Origin: Fodinibacter luteus
GTDB lineage: Bacteria; Actinomycetota; Actinomycetes; Actinomycetales; Dermatophilaceae
Length of the DNA: 23,549 nucleotides
Direction: 5' to 3'
NCBI RefSeq assembly: GCF_039541575.1
Contig: NZ_BAABGM010000031.1
Span: 1-23,549, forward strand
The first letter of the stretch is position 1; the number at the start of each line of letters is the position of its first letter. A model generated the notes under the pieces. It saw only the letters and a list, made by a program, of their open reading frames with translations, was not told the origin of the DNA and did no database searches. Positions 1 to 7,710 of this stretch are shown one piece after another. The position numbers were made by a program, and so were the translations under genes.

Positions 1-1
1 A

Positions 2-304
2 CTCCCGGCGGGCAACCTGCGCCACCGCACCGTCCTGCACCGCGCTCACCGTGTTCACCAGCACCTGACAGGCCGCCACCACCGCCACCCACTCGCCCCG
101 CCCACCACCGGCCGCCGCCGCGGCCACCGCCTCCACGACCTGACCCGCCCGGGCCACCACGTCAGGAACGGGGCCACCACGACCCCCGGCGGCACCGTCC
201 CCGGCAGCCGGGGAGCCGGTGACGTCACCAGCGGCACGTGAGCGCGCGGCATCCAGCGCGCTCGCACCCCGAACCGGCGCCGCACCCTCCGCGTGACCGA
301 CCAC
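2..304 (-). CDS. DUF222 / 13E12-type HNH endonuclease family protein, N-terminal part (cut by window edge)
   Basis: An open frame of 101 codons runs off the left edge without a stop. The proposed start is the GTG at 304, preceded by a purine-rich GGGGAAGGGGGCGAG stretch that can serve as ribosome binding site. After a Gly/Ala-rich first half, the visible end reads WVAVVAACQVLVNTVSAVQD followed by GAVAQVARRE. This resembles the Ala-rich helix near the N-terminus of actinobacterial DUF222 proteins, which usually carry an HNH nuclease domain at the C-terminus; that part is outside the window. The gene has its own promoter with a LexA box. Members of this family (the 13E12 repeat genes) have been reported among LexA-regulated genes in mycobacteria, which supports the call. 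Nuclease activity cannot be judged from this fragment. The family assignment rests on a short segment. Confidence 0.68.
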   Translation of the reverse strand, partial: MVGHAEGAAPVRGASALDAARSRAAGDVTGSPAAGDGAAGGRGGPVPDVVARAGQVVEAVAAAAAGGGRGEWVAVVAACQVLVNTVSAVQDGAVAQVARRE

Positions 305-327
305 CTCGCCCCCTTCCCCGTGACCCC

Positions 328-356
328 ACTCTACCCGCGCAACATGATTCGAACAA
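328..356 (-). promoter_or_regulatory. Sigma-70-type promoter of the DUF222 gene
   Basis: On the minus strand, -35 TTGTTC (356-351) and -10 TAGAGT (333-328) are separated by exactly 17 nt. The predicted transcription start near 321 leaves a short leader before the GTG at 304. The -35 hexamer lies inside the LexA box at 349-364, the classical arrangement for repression by occlusion. Confidence 0.65.
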
Positions 357-364
357 GTGTTCCA
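349..364. promoter_or_regulatory. LexA-type SOS box
   Basis: TCGAACAAGTGTTCCA matches the actinobacterial/Gram-positive SOS box TCGAAC-N4-GTTCGA at 11 of 12 defined positions; only one base in the right half differs. It overlaps the -35 element of the DUF222 gene promoter, so that gene is probably induced by DNA damage. The facing gene, aspS, converges from the other side and ends at 511, so the box most likely serves only the DUF222 gene. Confidence 0.7.
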
Positions 365-510
365 CAGGCTCGGATTCCGCTGTCAGCGAACAGGACTCGA
401 GGCGACACCCGGGTCGAACGGCAGGCGCACGCCGACCCGAGCGGTATCACCTCGACCCGCCCGAACGGGCCGGTCACCGCACCGCCGGACACCCGCAGGG
501 CGCCGAGGGC

Positions 511-2316
511 TCAGCCCTCTGTGTCGTGCTCCACCACGGGGACCGGCGGCGGGGCGTCGATGCCCGCCTCCTTGCGCTGCTCGGCGGTGATCGGCGCCGG
601 CGCGTCCGTCAGGGGGTCGTAGCCGCCGCCGGACTTCGGGAAGGCGATGACGTCGCGGATCGAGTCGAAGCCGCCGAGCAGCATGACGATGCGGTCCCAG
701 CCGAACGCGATGCCACCGTGCGGCGGGGCGCCGAACGCGAACGCGTCGAGCAGGAAGCCGAACTTCTCCTGCGCCTCCTCCGGCGCCAGGCCCATGACCT
801 TGAAGACCCGCTCCTGCACGTCGCGGCGGTGGATACGGATCGACCCGCCGCCGATCTCGTGGCCGTTGCACACCATGTCGTAGGCGTAGGCGAGAGCCGG
901 GCCGGGGTCGGTGTCGAAGGTGTCGAGGAACTCCGCCTTCGGCGAGGTGAAGGCGTGGTGCACCGCGGTCCACGCCCCGGCGCCGACGGCCACGTCCCCG
1001 GCCGCGACGGCATCCGCGGTCGGCTCGAACAACGGGGCGTCGACGACCCACAGGAAGCTCCACGCCGACTCGTCGACGAGGCCGCACCGCCGGCCGATCT
1101 CGAGGCGGGCCGCGCCGAGCAGCGCCCGCGAGGACTTCGTGGCGCCGGCGGCGAAGAAGACGCAGTCGCCCGGCTGCGCACCCACGTGCTCCGCGAGCCC
1201 GGCGAGCTCGGCCTCGGACAGGTTCTTCGCGACCGGGCCGGTGAGGGTGCCGTCCTCCTGGACGAGGACGTAGGCCAGACCCCGGGCCCCACGCTGCTTG
1301 GCCCACTCCTGCCAGGCGTCGAGCTGCTTGCGCGGCTGGCTCGCGCCGCCGGGCATGACGACACCGCCGACGTACTCCGCCTGGAAGACGCGGAACGGCG
1401 TGTCGGCGAAGTACTCGGTGCACTCGACGAGCTCGGTGCCGAAGCGCAGGTCGGGCTTGTCGGTGCCGAAGCGCCGCATCGCCTCGGCGTAGGTCAGCTT
1501 CGGGAACGGGGTGGGCAGCTCGACCCCGATGAGCTCCCAGATCTCACGGACGACCGCCTCCCCGAGCTCGAGCACGTCGGACTGCTCGACGAAGCTCATC
1601 TCGATGTCGAGCTGGGTGAACTCGGGCTGTCGGTCGGCGCGGAAGTCCTCGTCGCGGTAGCAGCGGGCGATCTGGTAGTAGCGCTCCATGCCGGCGACCA
1701 TGAGCAGCTGCTTGAACAGCTGCGGGCTCTGCGGGAGGGCGTACCACGTGCCGGGCGCGAGGCGGGCCGGCACGAGGAAGTCACGGGCACCCTCGGGGGT
1801 CGAGCGGGTCAGCGTCGGGGTCTCGATCTCGACGAAGTCGCGCTCCCCGAGCACTCGCCGGGCGGCCGCGTTGACCTTCGACCGCAACCGGATGGCGTGC
1901 CCCGCCGAGTGGATGCCGGGGCGGCGCAGGTCGAGGTACCGGTGCTTGAGCCGGGCCTCCTCACCCACGGCGACGCGCTCGTCGACCTGGAAGGGCAGCG
2001 GGGCGGCGGGGTTGAGCACCTCGATGAGCGACGCGACGACCTCGACCTCCCCGGTCGGCAGGTCGGGGTTGACGTTGCGCTCCTCACGGGCGGTGACCTC
2101 GCCGACGACCTTGACGACGAACTCGCTGCGCAGCTCGTGGGCGGCCCCGGTGAGCACCTCGTCCCGGGCGACGACCTGGACGATGCCGCTCGCGTCCCGC
2201 AGGTCGATGAAGGCCACCCCGCCGTGGTCCCGCCGCTTCGCCACCCACCCGGTGAGGGTCACGGTCTGGCCGGTGTGGGCGGCACGCAGGGTGCCGGCCT
2301 CGTGGGTGCGGAGCAC
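511..2316 (-). CDS. aspS: Aspartyl-tRNA synthetase
   Basis: This class II synthetase charges tRNA with aspartate in the cytoplasm. It is 601 residues long, normal for the bacterial form with a GAD insertion. The N-terminal OB-fold anticodon-binding domain (about 1-105) contains GWVAKRRDHGG. Motif 1 lies near 161-183, motif 2 is CYRDEDFRADRQPEF (219-233), the GAD-like insertion falls about 290-430, and motif 3 is GGIAFGWDRIVMLLGG (534-549). The start is the GTG at 2316, with AAGGA seven bases upstream. His31 in the OB fold is the residue linked to relaxed tRNA specificity in Pseudomonas AspRS (most discriminating enzymes have Leu). The enzyme may therefore also charge tRNA-Asn for amidation by GatCAB; this is an inference. 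The gene has its own candidate promoter upstream and appears monocistronic. Confidence 0.97.
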   Translation of the reverse strand: MLRTHEAGTLRAAHTGQTVTLTGWVAKRRDHGGVAFIDLRDASGIVQVVARDEVLTGAAHELRSEFVVKVVGEVTAREERNVNPDLPTGEVEVVASLIEVLNPAAPLPFQVDERVAVGEEARLKHRYLDLRRPGIHSAGHAIRLRSKVNAAARRVLGERDFVEIETPTLTRSTPEGARDFLVPARLAPGTWYALPQSPQLFKQLLMVAGMERYYQIARCYRDEDFRADRQPEFTQLDIEMSFVEQSDVLELGEAVVREIWELIGVELPTPFPKLTYAEAMRRFGTDKPDLRFGTELVECTEYFADTPFRVFQAEYVGGVVMPGGASQPRKQLDAWQEWAKQRGARGLAYVLVQEDGTLTGPVAKNLSEAELAGLAEHVGAQPGDCVFFAAGATKSSRALLGAARLEIGRRCGLVDESAWSFLWVVDAPLFEPTADAVAAGDVAVGAGAWTAVHHAFTSPKAEFLDTFDTDPGPALAYAYDMVCNGHEIGGGSIRIHRRDVQERVFKVMGLAPEEAQEKFGFLLDAFAFGAPPHGGIAFGWDRIVMLLGGFDSIRDVIAFPKSGGGYDPLTDAPAPITAEQRKEAGIDAPPPVPVVEHDTEG

Positions 2317-2401
2317 GGGCGGTCCTTCGAGTCGGTGTCAGGGAGGTGAGGATGCCGGGAGCCCGCCGGCCGCGTGCGGCCGCCGGTCCCCGGGCCGGCC
2401 C

Positions 2402-2431
2402 AGTCTACGGAGGTCACGACGCCGCTCCGAA
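2402..2431 (-). promoter_or_regulatory. Candidate aspS promoter
   Basis: On the minus strand, -10 TAGACT (2407-2402) follows TTCGGA (2431-2426) after 18 nt. The -10 fits the TANNNT consensus well and the -35 is weak. It would give a leader of about 80 nt before the aspS GTG at 2316. Confidence 0.42.
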
Positions 2432-2446
2432 CGGGTCACTGGCTCA

Positions 2447-2524
2447 CCCGCGAAGTCAGGAGAACTTCGCCGACTCAGGGCGGTATACGCCCCTGACTCG
2501 GCGAGAACCTCCTGAGTGCGCGAG
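2447..2524. repeat. Large imperfect palindrome / stem-loop between the VOC gene and aspS
   Basis: The sequence is symmetrical about 2485/2486, with the hexamer GTATAC at the apex (2483-2488). The arms pair well: GACTCAGGG (2472-2480) with CCCTGACTC (2491-2499) with one C-C mismatch, CGCC/GGCG next to that, then TCAGGAG (2456-2462) with CTCCTGA (2509-2515), and outer CGCG pairs (2449-2452 with 2519-2522). The element begins only four bases past the VOC stop codon and ends before the aspS promoter. It may terminate VOC transcription or be a mobile or REP-like palindromic unit. No U-tract follows it. It could not be compared with other copies here. Confidence 0.7.
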
Positions 2525-2528
2525 GTCA

Positions 2529-3260
2529 TCAGGACGTTGCGGGCGAGCGGGCCGGGAGCAGGCAGAGCTCGTTGCCCGAGGGGTCGGCGAGGACGGTCCA
2601 CGGCAGCTCCCCCCAGTCGGGGTCGAGCACCCGCCCGCCGAGCTCGGCGACGCGCGCGAGCACCGCGTCCGGGTCGTCGCCCTCCTCGAGGCGGATGTCG
2701 AGGTGGAGCCGGTTCTTCACCTCGCCCTTGGGTGCCGCCTCACGGCACAGCTCGAGGAGCGGTCCGTGGCCGGACGGGTGCCTGAGGGCCGCCGGCATCG
2801 CCGACCCGACCGGCACCCAGCCCGACAGCTCGGCCCAGAAGCCGGCATCGCGGTCCGGGTCGGCGCTGTCGAGCGGCAGCGCCGCGACCGGCCCGGACAC
2901 GGCGTACTCCGGGCGGCCCTCCATGACGCAGAACGGGTTGCCCTCCGGGTCGGCGAGGACGACCCACGGGACGTCGCCCTGACCGATGTCGAGGTGGCTC
3001 GCGCCCAGGCTCAGGGCCCGCTCGACGACCACGGCCTGGCGGTGCCCGCCGGCGAGGTCGAGGTGGAGCCTGGGGTGGGCGTCGACCGGCTCGGGGACGC
3101 GCGCGAGGCACAGGTCGAGCACGGGGCCGTCGGCGACGGCGAGCCGGGTCTCGAACAGGTCCGGGTCGTCGGTGAGCGTCGTGCCCCCGAGCAGGGCCTC
3201 CCAGAAGCGCCCCAGGGTGCGCGGGTCCCGGGCGTCCAGGGCGATGTTCTCGAGGTACAT
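2529..3260 (-). CDS. Double VOC (glyoxalase-like) domain protein
   Basis: This 243-residue protein consists of two vicinal-oxygen-chelate modules in tandem. Module 1 (about 1-115) starts MYLENIALDARDPRTLGRFW and ends VLADPEGNPFCVMEG. Module 2 (about 122-240) has the same layout and ends VLADPSGNELCLLPA. The recurring D.(P/S).G...C strand closes each module, as in the Glyoxalase_6-like proteins common in actinomycetes. These proteins are usually dioxygenase-, lyase- or resistance-like, and the substrate cannot be read from sequence. The ATG at 3260 is chosen because it is where the VOC fold begins; the frame stays open further upstream, but with no homology. The Shine-Dalgarno sequence is weak. 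The gene is divergent from the lipoprotein gene at 3409, and its stop is followed at once by the large palindrome. Confidence 0.85.
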   Translation of the reverse strand: MYLENIALDARDPRTLGRFWEALLGGTTLTDDPDLFETRLAVADGPVLDLCLARVPEPVDAHPRLHLDLAGGHRQAVVVERALSLGASHLDIGQGDVPWVVLADPEGNPFCVMEGRPEYAVSGPVAALPLDSADPDRDAGFWAELSGWVPVGSAMPAALRHPSGHGPLLELCREAAPKGEVKNRLHLDIRLEEGDDPDAVLARVAELGGRVLDPDWGELPWTVLADPSGNELCLLPARSPATS

Positions 3261-3408
3261 GGTTCCGGGATACCACGCCCGGCTGCCGCACGATTGCCGT
3301 CGTGGCGCTCCTTCGTGCGACGCTGGTGGCCTCCCCGCGGCGCGCGCCGGGTGCCACGGGGACCCGCCACGGACGACGCGCACGACATCCTCCCGAGCCC
3401 GGAGCACG

Positions 3409-5034
3409 ATGAGCACTCCCATCCCCCGCCGCACGGCCCTCCGGTCGGCCGTTGCCGTGCTCGGCGTCGCCGCGGCCGCGAGCGCTGCCGGGTGCACGGC
3501 ATCCGGTGACGACGACCCCACCGCGAGCGGCGGGTCGGGCCGCGGGGCGGACGACGGTGACTCCGGGCGTCACGCGGTGAGGGCGCAGCCGGCCGGGACC
3601 GTCGGCGTCGTCGACCCCGGGTCCGGCGACGTCGCGGCGTGGGCACTCCTGGCCTCGCGGGCGCTCATCGAGCACGCGAGCACGGTCGTCGTCGCGTCCG
3701 GCCACGACGCGGACCTCGAGGCGGGCGGTGCCGCTGCCCGCCGGCTGGGCGTCCCGCTCCTCGTGGCGGGCGAGGGCCTCGCCGACGAGCTCGACCGGCT
3801 CGGGACCCGCACGGTGCTGCGGTACTCGTCGGCGGCCGACGGCGCGACGCAAGGCGGCGCGACCCAGGGCGGCGCCACCCCCTCGCCGGGAGGGTCGGTA
3901 TCCCCGACCCCCGTGCCGAGCGAGCTCGGCGACCGCGAGGTGCTACCCGGCACGGGTCCCGACGACCTGCCCGAGATCCCCGGTCTGCCGCTCCCGACCC
4001 CCGAGCCGGGCCCGGTCGTGCTCGTCGTCGAGGGTGCGAGTGTCCCGCCCGTGGTCGAACCCACCCTTGCCGCGGTGGGCGCGCAGCGGGTCGCCGTCCC
4101 GGGCACCGACCCCCGCGCGTCCGACGGCAGCCGCGACGCCGTGCGCCGCAGCCCCGAGGCGTCCGTGCTCGCGGTCGGTGCGGGCTTCGGCAGCGCCGAG
4201 CGGCTCGCCCAGCGGGTGCGCACGGCTCGGCGTGCGACCGAGCTGCCCGGCGGCGGCGTGCTGCCCTTCCCCGAACGCCGGATGGTCGCGCTCTACGGTC
4301 ACCCGGAGACGGCCTCGCTCGGGATGCTCGGCGAGCAGTCGCCGGCGGAGTCGGTCCGGCGTGCCAAGGCCCTCGCCGACGAGTACGCCGCCCTCACCGA
4401 CACCCCGGTGGTCCCGGCCTTCGAGATCATCGCGACGGTGGCCTCGGTGTCCGCTCAGCGGGATCGCTCCTACTCGCGACGCACTCCCGTCGAGACCCTG
4501 CTCCCCCTCGTCGAGGCCGCCGAGGAGGCAGGGGTCTACGTCGTCCTCGACCTGCAGCCGGGGCGCACCGACTTCCTGACCCAGGCCCGCCACTACGAGG
4601 AGCTCCTGCGCCGGCCGTGGGTGGGGCTGGCGCTCGACCCCGAGTGGCGGCTGAAGCCGAACCAGAAGCACCTGGCGCAGATCGGGTCGGTCGGGGTCGA
4701 CGAGGTGAACCGGGTCGGGGCGTGGCTCGCCGCTCTCGTGCGCGAGCACGACCTGCCGCCGAAGGTGCTCACCCTCCACCAGTTCCGGCGCTCGATGATC
4801 CGCGGCCGTGAGCGCCTCGACACCTCGCTCGACGAGGTGCAGTGGCTCGTCCACGCCGACGGGCAGGGTGATCAGGGAGCCAAGCAGGCGACCTGGGCCG
4901 CCCTGCGGCGGGACCTGCCGGAGGGGGTGTGGCTCGGGTGGAAGAACTTCGAGGACGAGGACGCCCCGATGCTCACCCCGCAGCAGACCATGGCACAGGT
5001 CAGCCCGACCCCGTGGTTCGTCTCCTACCAGTGA
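3409..5034 (+). CDS. Predicted lipoprotein with a cell-wall-binding-like region and a C-terminal barrel-like domain; function unknown
   Basis: This is the only plus-strand gene, 541 residues. The start ATG at 3409 has GGAG four bases upstream. The N-terminus has twin arginines (PRRTALR), a hydrophobic stretch and a lipobox-like A-A-G-C29, so export (possibly Tat) and lipidation are likely. An acidic Gly-rich linker follows. Residues 63-140 and 202-270 each look like an alpha/beta unit (GVVDPGSGDVAAWALLASRA; VVLVVEGASVPP), recalling the layout of cell-wall-binding repeat 2 domains. They are joined by a Pro/Gly/Thr linker with a GATQG repeat. Residues 290-541 form a separate domain that looks like a TIM barrel, with conserved-looking acidic residues at strand ends: E339 (PAFEII), D381 (VVLDLQPGR), D410 and E412 (LALDPEWR), D484 (VHADGQGDQG). 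I do not recognise a characterised family; a glycosidase- or deacetylase-like role on the envelope is a guess. Confidence 0.8.
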   Translation: MSTPIPRRTALRSAVAVLGVAAAASAAGCTASGDDDPTASGGSGRGADDGDSGRHAVRAQPAGTVGVVDPGSGDVAAWALLASRALIEHASTVVVASGHDADLEAGGAAARRLGVPLLVAGEGLADELDRLGTRTVLRYSSAADGATQGGATQGGATPSPGGSVSPTPVPSELGDREVLPGTGPDDLPEIPGLPLPTPEPGPVVLVVEGASVPPVVEPTLAAVGAQRVAVPGTDPRASDGSRDAVRRSPEASVLAVGAGFGSAERLAQRVRTARRATELPGGGVLPFPERRMVALYGHPETASLGMLGEQSPAESVRRAKALADEYAALTDTPVVPAFEIIATVASVSAQRDRSYSRRTPVETLLPLVEAAEEAGVYVVLDLQPGRTDFLTQARHYEELLRRPWVGLALDPEWRLKPNQKHLAQIGSVGVDEVNRVGAWLAALVREHDLPPKVLTLHQFRRSMIRGRERLDTSLDEVQWLVHADGQGDQGAKQATWAALRRDLPEGVWLGWKNFEDEDAPMLTPQQTMAQVSPTPWFVSYQ

Positions 5035-5077
5035 CCCGAGCCACGACCAGCCGAGCCGGGCGGGAGGAATCGTGGCG

Positions 5078-5419
5078 TCACTCGACGACGAGGTCCTCCC
5101 CGTCGACAGTCACCCCGCCGCGGTGCAGCGGCCAGGCCCTGGTCAGGGCGCGGTAGAACGCATCCAGTCCCGGCACCTTGGCGAAACCGCCCTGTGGCCC
5201 ACGCACCATCGCGCCGGTCGTGACGTCGTACGCCGCCGCGTGCCACGGGCAGACGAGACACCCCTGCTCGTCGATGCTGCCCTCGGCGAGGTCGGCGCGC
5301 AGGTGCCGGCACCGGCGCCCGACCGCGAAGTACTCACCGTTGTTGCCGACCGCATGGTCCCCCACGCCGGTGACCGAACCCGGGGGGACGTCGGCGGCTG
5401 GGATCCTGGTCGTGGCCAT
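5078..5419 (-). CDS. Small Rieske [2Fe-2S] protein
   Basis: At 113 residues this is about the size of a stand-alone Rieske ferredoxin. The two cluster-binding motifs are C37-R-H39 and C57-P-W-H60, the correct C-X-H and C-X2-H pattern, so a [2Fe-2S] cluster with two Cys and two His ligands is expected. The start is the ATG at 5419, preceded by GAGGGG at good spacing; the open frame extends further but without family similarity. There is no signal peptide or membrane segment, so it is cytoplasmic and probably an electron carrier or a small NirD-like subunit whose partner is unknown. It lies 74 bases downstream of the PNPOx-like gene, possibly in the same transcript. It converges with the lipoprotein gene, with 43 bases between stops. 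Confidence 0.9.
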   Translation of the reverse strand: MATTRIPAADVPPGSVTGVGDHAVGNNGEYFAVGRRCRHLRADLAEGSIDEQGCLVCPWHAAAYDVTTGAMVRGPQGGFAKVPGLDAFYRALTRAWPLHRGGVTVDGEDLVVE

Positions 5420-5493
5420 GGCGGGCCCCTCTCGAGTCGGCTCCACCCCAGTGTCGCCGACCCGGCACCGCCGCGTCGAGGGCACCGCAGGGG

Positions 5494-6114
5494 TCAGCGG
5501 CCGAGCACCTCGCGCCCACCGGGGTCGCGGGCGGGGTCGTGCGCGGGCAGCGCGTCGAGCGCCCACTCCGAGCGCTTCCACTCGGGGACGGGCGTCGGGC
5601 AGTCGGGCCGGGGGACGAAGCGCGAGCGGCGCACGAGCGTGTAGCGGTGGATGTACCTCGGGCAGTTCGGGTACACCGCACGAGCCCGCACCCGGACGAC
5701 GAACTGCGCCTCGGGGTGGTCCGCGAGCAGCGGGTCGTCGGGGTCGATGCTCGCGACGCCGTCGAGGCGCAGCCGGTGCCCGCGCTCGAGGTCGACGAAG
5801 AGCATCCCGACCGCGGGGTTGACGAGGACGTTGCCGGCCGAGAGGTACATGCCGTTCCCGTCGTAGCTCGGGAAGGCCGCCGTGTGCGGGTCGAGGACGC
5901 GCACGAACCCCGGCTCGCCGCCCTTGTAGGAGCAGGTCGGCCGGCCCTGCGCGTCGGCCGTGGCGAGGAAGAACATGTCGCGGGCCTCGATGAAGGCACG
6001 GTCGGCCTCACCGATGGCGTCGCCGACGAGGAGGCCGTCGATCCGGTCGGCGAGGGCCCGCGTGTCGAAGCGGTCCTGCAGCTCGCGACTGCCCGCGTGG
6101 AACCCGGCCGGCAT
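5494..6114 (-). CDS. Pyridoxamine 5'-phosphate oxidase-like (split-barrel FMN-binding) protein
   Basis: The product has 206 residues. The segment RDMFFLATADAQGRPTCSYK (from about residue 45) followed by GGEPGFVRVLD is the start of the PNPOx-like split barrel. Later strands include NVLVNPAVGMLFVDL and RLRLDGVASI, the usual dimeric flavin-binding barrel. These proteins bind FMN or F420 and reduce or oxidise varied substrates; a true role in vitamin B6 synthesis is unlikely because the PdxH substrate-binding C-terminus is not evident. The start is the ATG at 6114, eight bases after the M1 peptidase stop, with GGGG just upstream, so the two are probably cotranscribed. The C-terminal third (NCPRYIHRYTLVRRSRFVP) carries several basic and aromatic residues and looks like an accessory tail. 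Confidence 0.87.
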   Translation of the reverse strand: MPAGFHAGSRELQDRFDTRALADRIDGLLVGDAIGEADRAFIEARDMFFLATADAQGRPTCSYKGGEPGFVRVLDPHTAAFPSYDGNGMYLSAGNVLVNPAVGMLFVDLERGHRLRLDGVASIDPDDPLLADHPEAQFVVRVRARAVYPNCPRYIHRYTLVRRSRFVPRPDCPTPVPEWKRSEWALDALPAHDPARDPGGREVLGR

Positions 6115-6122
6115 CCGTGCCC

Positions 6123-7637
6123 CTACGGTGCGGGCGTCGGCTTGACCGGTGTGCGGAGCCACTCCTCGAAGAGGTCGTCGAGGTCCTGTCCGGAGACCTC
6201 CTCGTAGACCTCCTGGAAGTCCGCCGTCGTCGCCGTGCCGTCGTCGTACAGCTCGACCCACCGCCGGGCACCCTCGAAGAACGCCTCGTCACCGACAGTG
6301 CGCCGCAGCTCGTGCAGCGTGGCGGCGCCGCGCTCGTAGACCGCGTCGGCGAAGAGCCCCAAGGGGCCGGGGTCCGCGACGACGACGTCCCAGAGCGGGT
6401 CGTCCGCGGGGGTGGACATCACGTCCTCGAAGCTGTCCTGGGCGGTGCGGCCGCCGTCGTGCTCGTCCCAGAGCCACGACGCGTACGTGGCCCAGCCCTC
6501 GTTGAGCCAGATGTGCTGCCAGTCGGCGGGGCTCACGGCGTTGCCGAGCCACTGGTGGGCCAGCTCGTGGGCGACGGTGCCCTCCCGGGCGACCCGCGAG
6601 TAGACGGGCCGGGTCTGGGTCTCGAGGGCGTAGCCGACGCTGTCGTCGTCGACGATGGACCCGTACGAGTTGAACGGGTAGGGGCCGAAGACGCCCTCGA
6701 AGTAGGCGATCATGTCGCGCTGCCGGGCCAGGCTCGCCTCGGTCGTGGCGAGGTTGGGCGCCGTGAGTGCGTCGTCGACGGCGTCGATGATCGGCAGCCC
6801 CGCCGCCTCGGACATCCGCAGGTCGTAGTCACCCACGGAAGCAGTCGTGAGGTAGCTCGCCTGCTCGTCGGGCGCGTCCCAGAACCAGGTCGTGCGGCCG
6901 TTCGTGGTCTTGGGGTCACGGGCCGGCAGGCCGTTGGCCACCGCGACCTTGCCCTCGGGGACGGTGATCTCGAAGGAGTACGTCGCCTTGTCGGTCGGGT
7001 GGTCGCTCACGGGGTACCACGTCATCGAGCCCTCAGGTTCGCTCACCACCATGGCGCCGTCGCGGGTCGTCACCCACCCGTAGAGGAACCCCTCGATGTC
7101 CGTGGGCCGCACCGTGGTCCCGGCGTAGGTCACGACGACCTCGGCTGTCTCGCCCTTCCTGAGCTTGGGCCGCGGCTGCACGGTGAGCTCCCACCGGCGG
7201 TTCGCGTCGTCCTGCACGTGCCAGTAGGCCGCCCCCTCGACCTGCGTCCCCGGGGCGGGTGGCTGGATGCCGGTTGCGGGCTTGCCGTTGACGGTCACCG
7301 CCGTGACGGACATCCCGCGCAGGTCGAGGTTGAACCGGTCGAGGTTCGCCGTGGCGACGAGGTCGATCGTCGCGACGCCGGCGAGCTGCCCCTGAAGGGG
7401 AGCGGGAGCCGGGGCGGGAGGGGTGTAGTCGATGTCGAGGTCGTAGTGCCGCACGTCATAGCCGCCGTTGCCCGCGTACGGGAAGTAGGAGTCGCCCGCA
7501 CCGGCCGCACCCGCGGCGAAGCGAGGCTTCCCGGGGTCGCCCGGAGCCGCGGACGCCAGGCCGGAGAGGCCGAGAAGACCCACCACGGCGACGGCCGCCA
7601 CCGCGGCTCGACGGAACCCATTCGCAGCACCGGTCAT
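6123..7637 (-). CDS. Secreted M1-family zinc metallopeptidase
   Basis: This 504-residue protein starts with an N-terminal signal peptide: R9-R10, a hydrophobic core and a likely cleavage after A-S-A-A near 31. The M1 N-terminal beta domain (about 55-255) precedes the catalytic domain. Zinc ligands are H357 and H361 in HELAH with E358 as catalytic base, and E380 in NEGW as third ligand (HEXXH-X18-E). Y434 is the probable transition-state tyrosine. In place of the usual GAMEN exopeptidase motif the protein has GYALE (335-339), as I recall for some secreted actinobacterial members. It stops after the catalytic region, without the long C-terminal helical domain of PepN (about 870 residues). It probably trims peptides outside the cell. 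The start is the ATG at 7637, with AGGGGAG five bases upstream. The gene leads a likely two- or three-gene unit. Confidence 0.93.
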   Translation of the reverse strand: MTGAANGFRRAAVAAVAVVGLLGLSGLASAAPGDPGKPRFAAGAAGAGDSYFPYAGNGGYDVRHYDLDIDYTPPAPAPAPLQGQLAGVATIDLVATANLDRFNLDLRGMSVTAVTVNGKPATGIQPPAPGTQVEGAAYWHVQDDANRRWELTVQPRPKLRKGETAEVVVTYAGTTVRPTDIEGFLYGWVTTRDGAMVVSEPEGSMTWYPVSDHPTDKATYSFEITVPEGKVAVANGLPARDPKTTNGRTTWFWDAPDEQASYLTTASVGDYDLRMSEAAGLPIIDAVDDALTAPNLATTEASLARQRDMIAYFEGVFGPYPFNSYGSIVDDDSVGYALETQTRPVYSRVAREGTVAHELAHQWLGNAVSPADWQHIWLNEGWATYASWLWDEHDGGRTAQDSFEDVMSTPADDPLWDVVVADPGPLGLFADAVYERGAATLHELRRTVGDEAFFEGARRWVELYDDGTATTADFQEVYEEVSGQDLDDLFEEWLRTPVKPTPAP

Positions 7638-7710
7638 GGCATCTCCCCTGTTCGTCGTGCCGGGAAGTATCGCAGGGGAGGCGGCCCGCTGAGAAGACCC
7701 CGGTGCCGGC

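Noticed and set aside
365..510. A small gene between the DUF222 promoter and the end of aspS
   Set aside because: Open frames here are shadows continuing into aspS; there is no ribosome binding site with a separate frame and no recognisable product.
505..519. Hairpin GAGGGC-TCA-GCCCTC over the aspS stop codon as terminator
   Set aside because: The stem has only six base pairs with a three-base loop, includes the stop codon and has no T-rich tail.
238..2349. A 703-codon plus-strand open frame
   Set aside because: It is antisense to aspS, which has all three class II motifs; the translation is Asp/Arg/Gly/Val-rich without family features.
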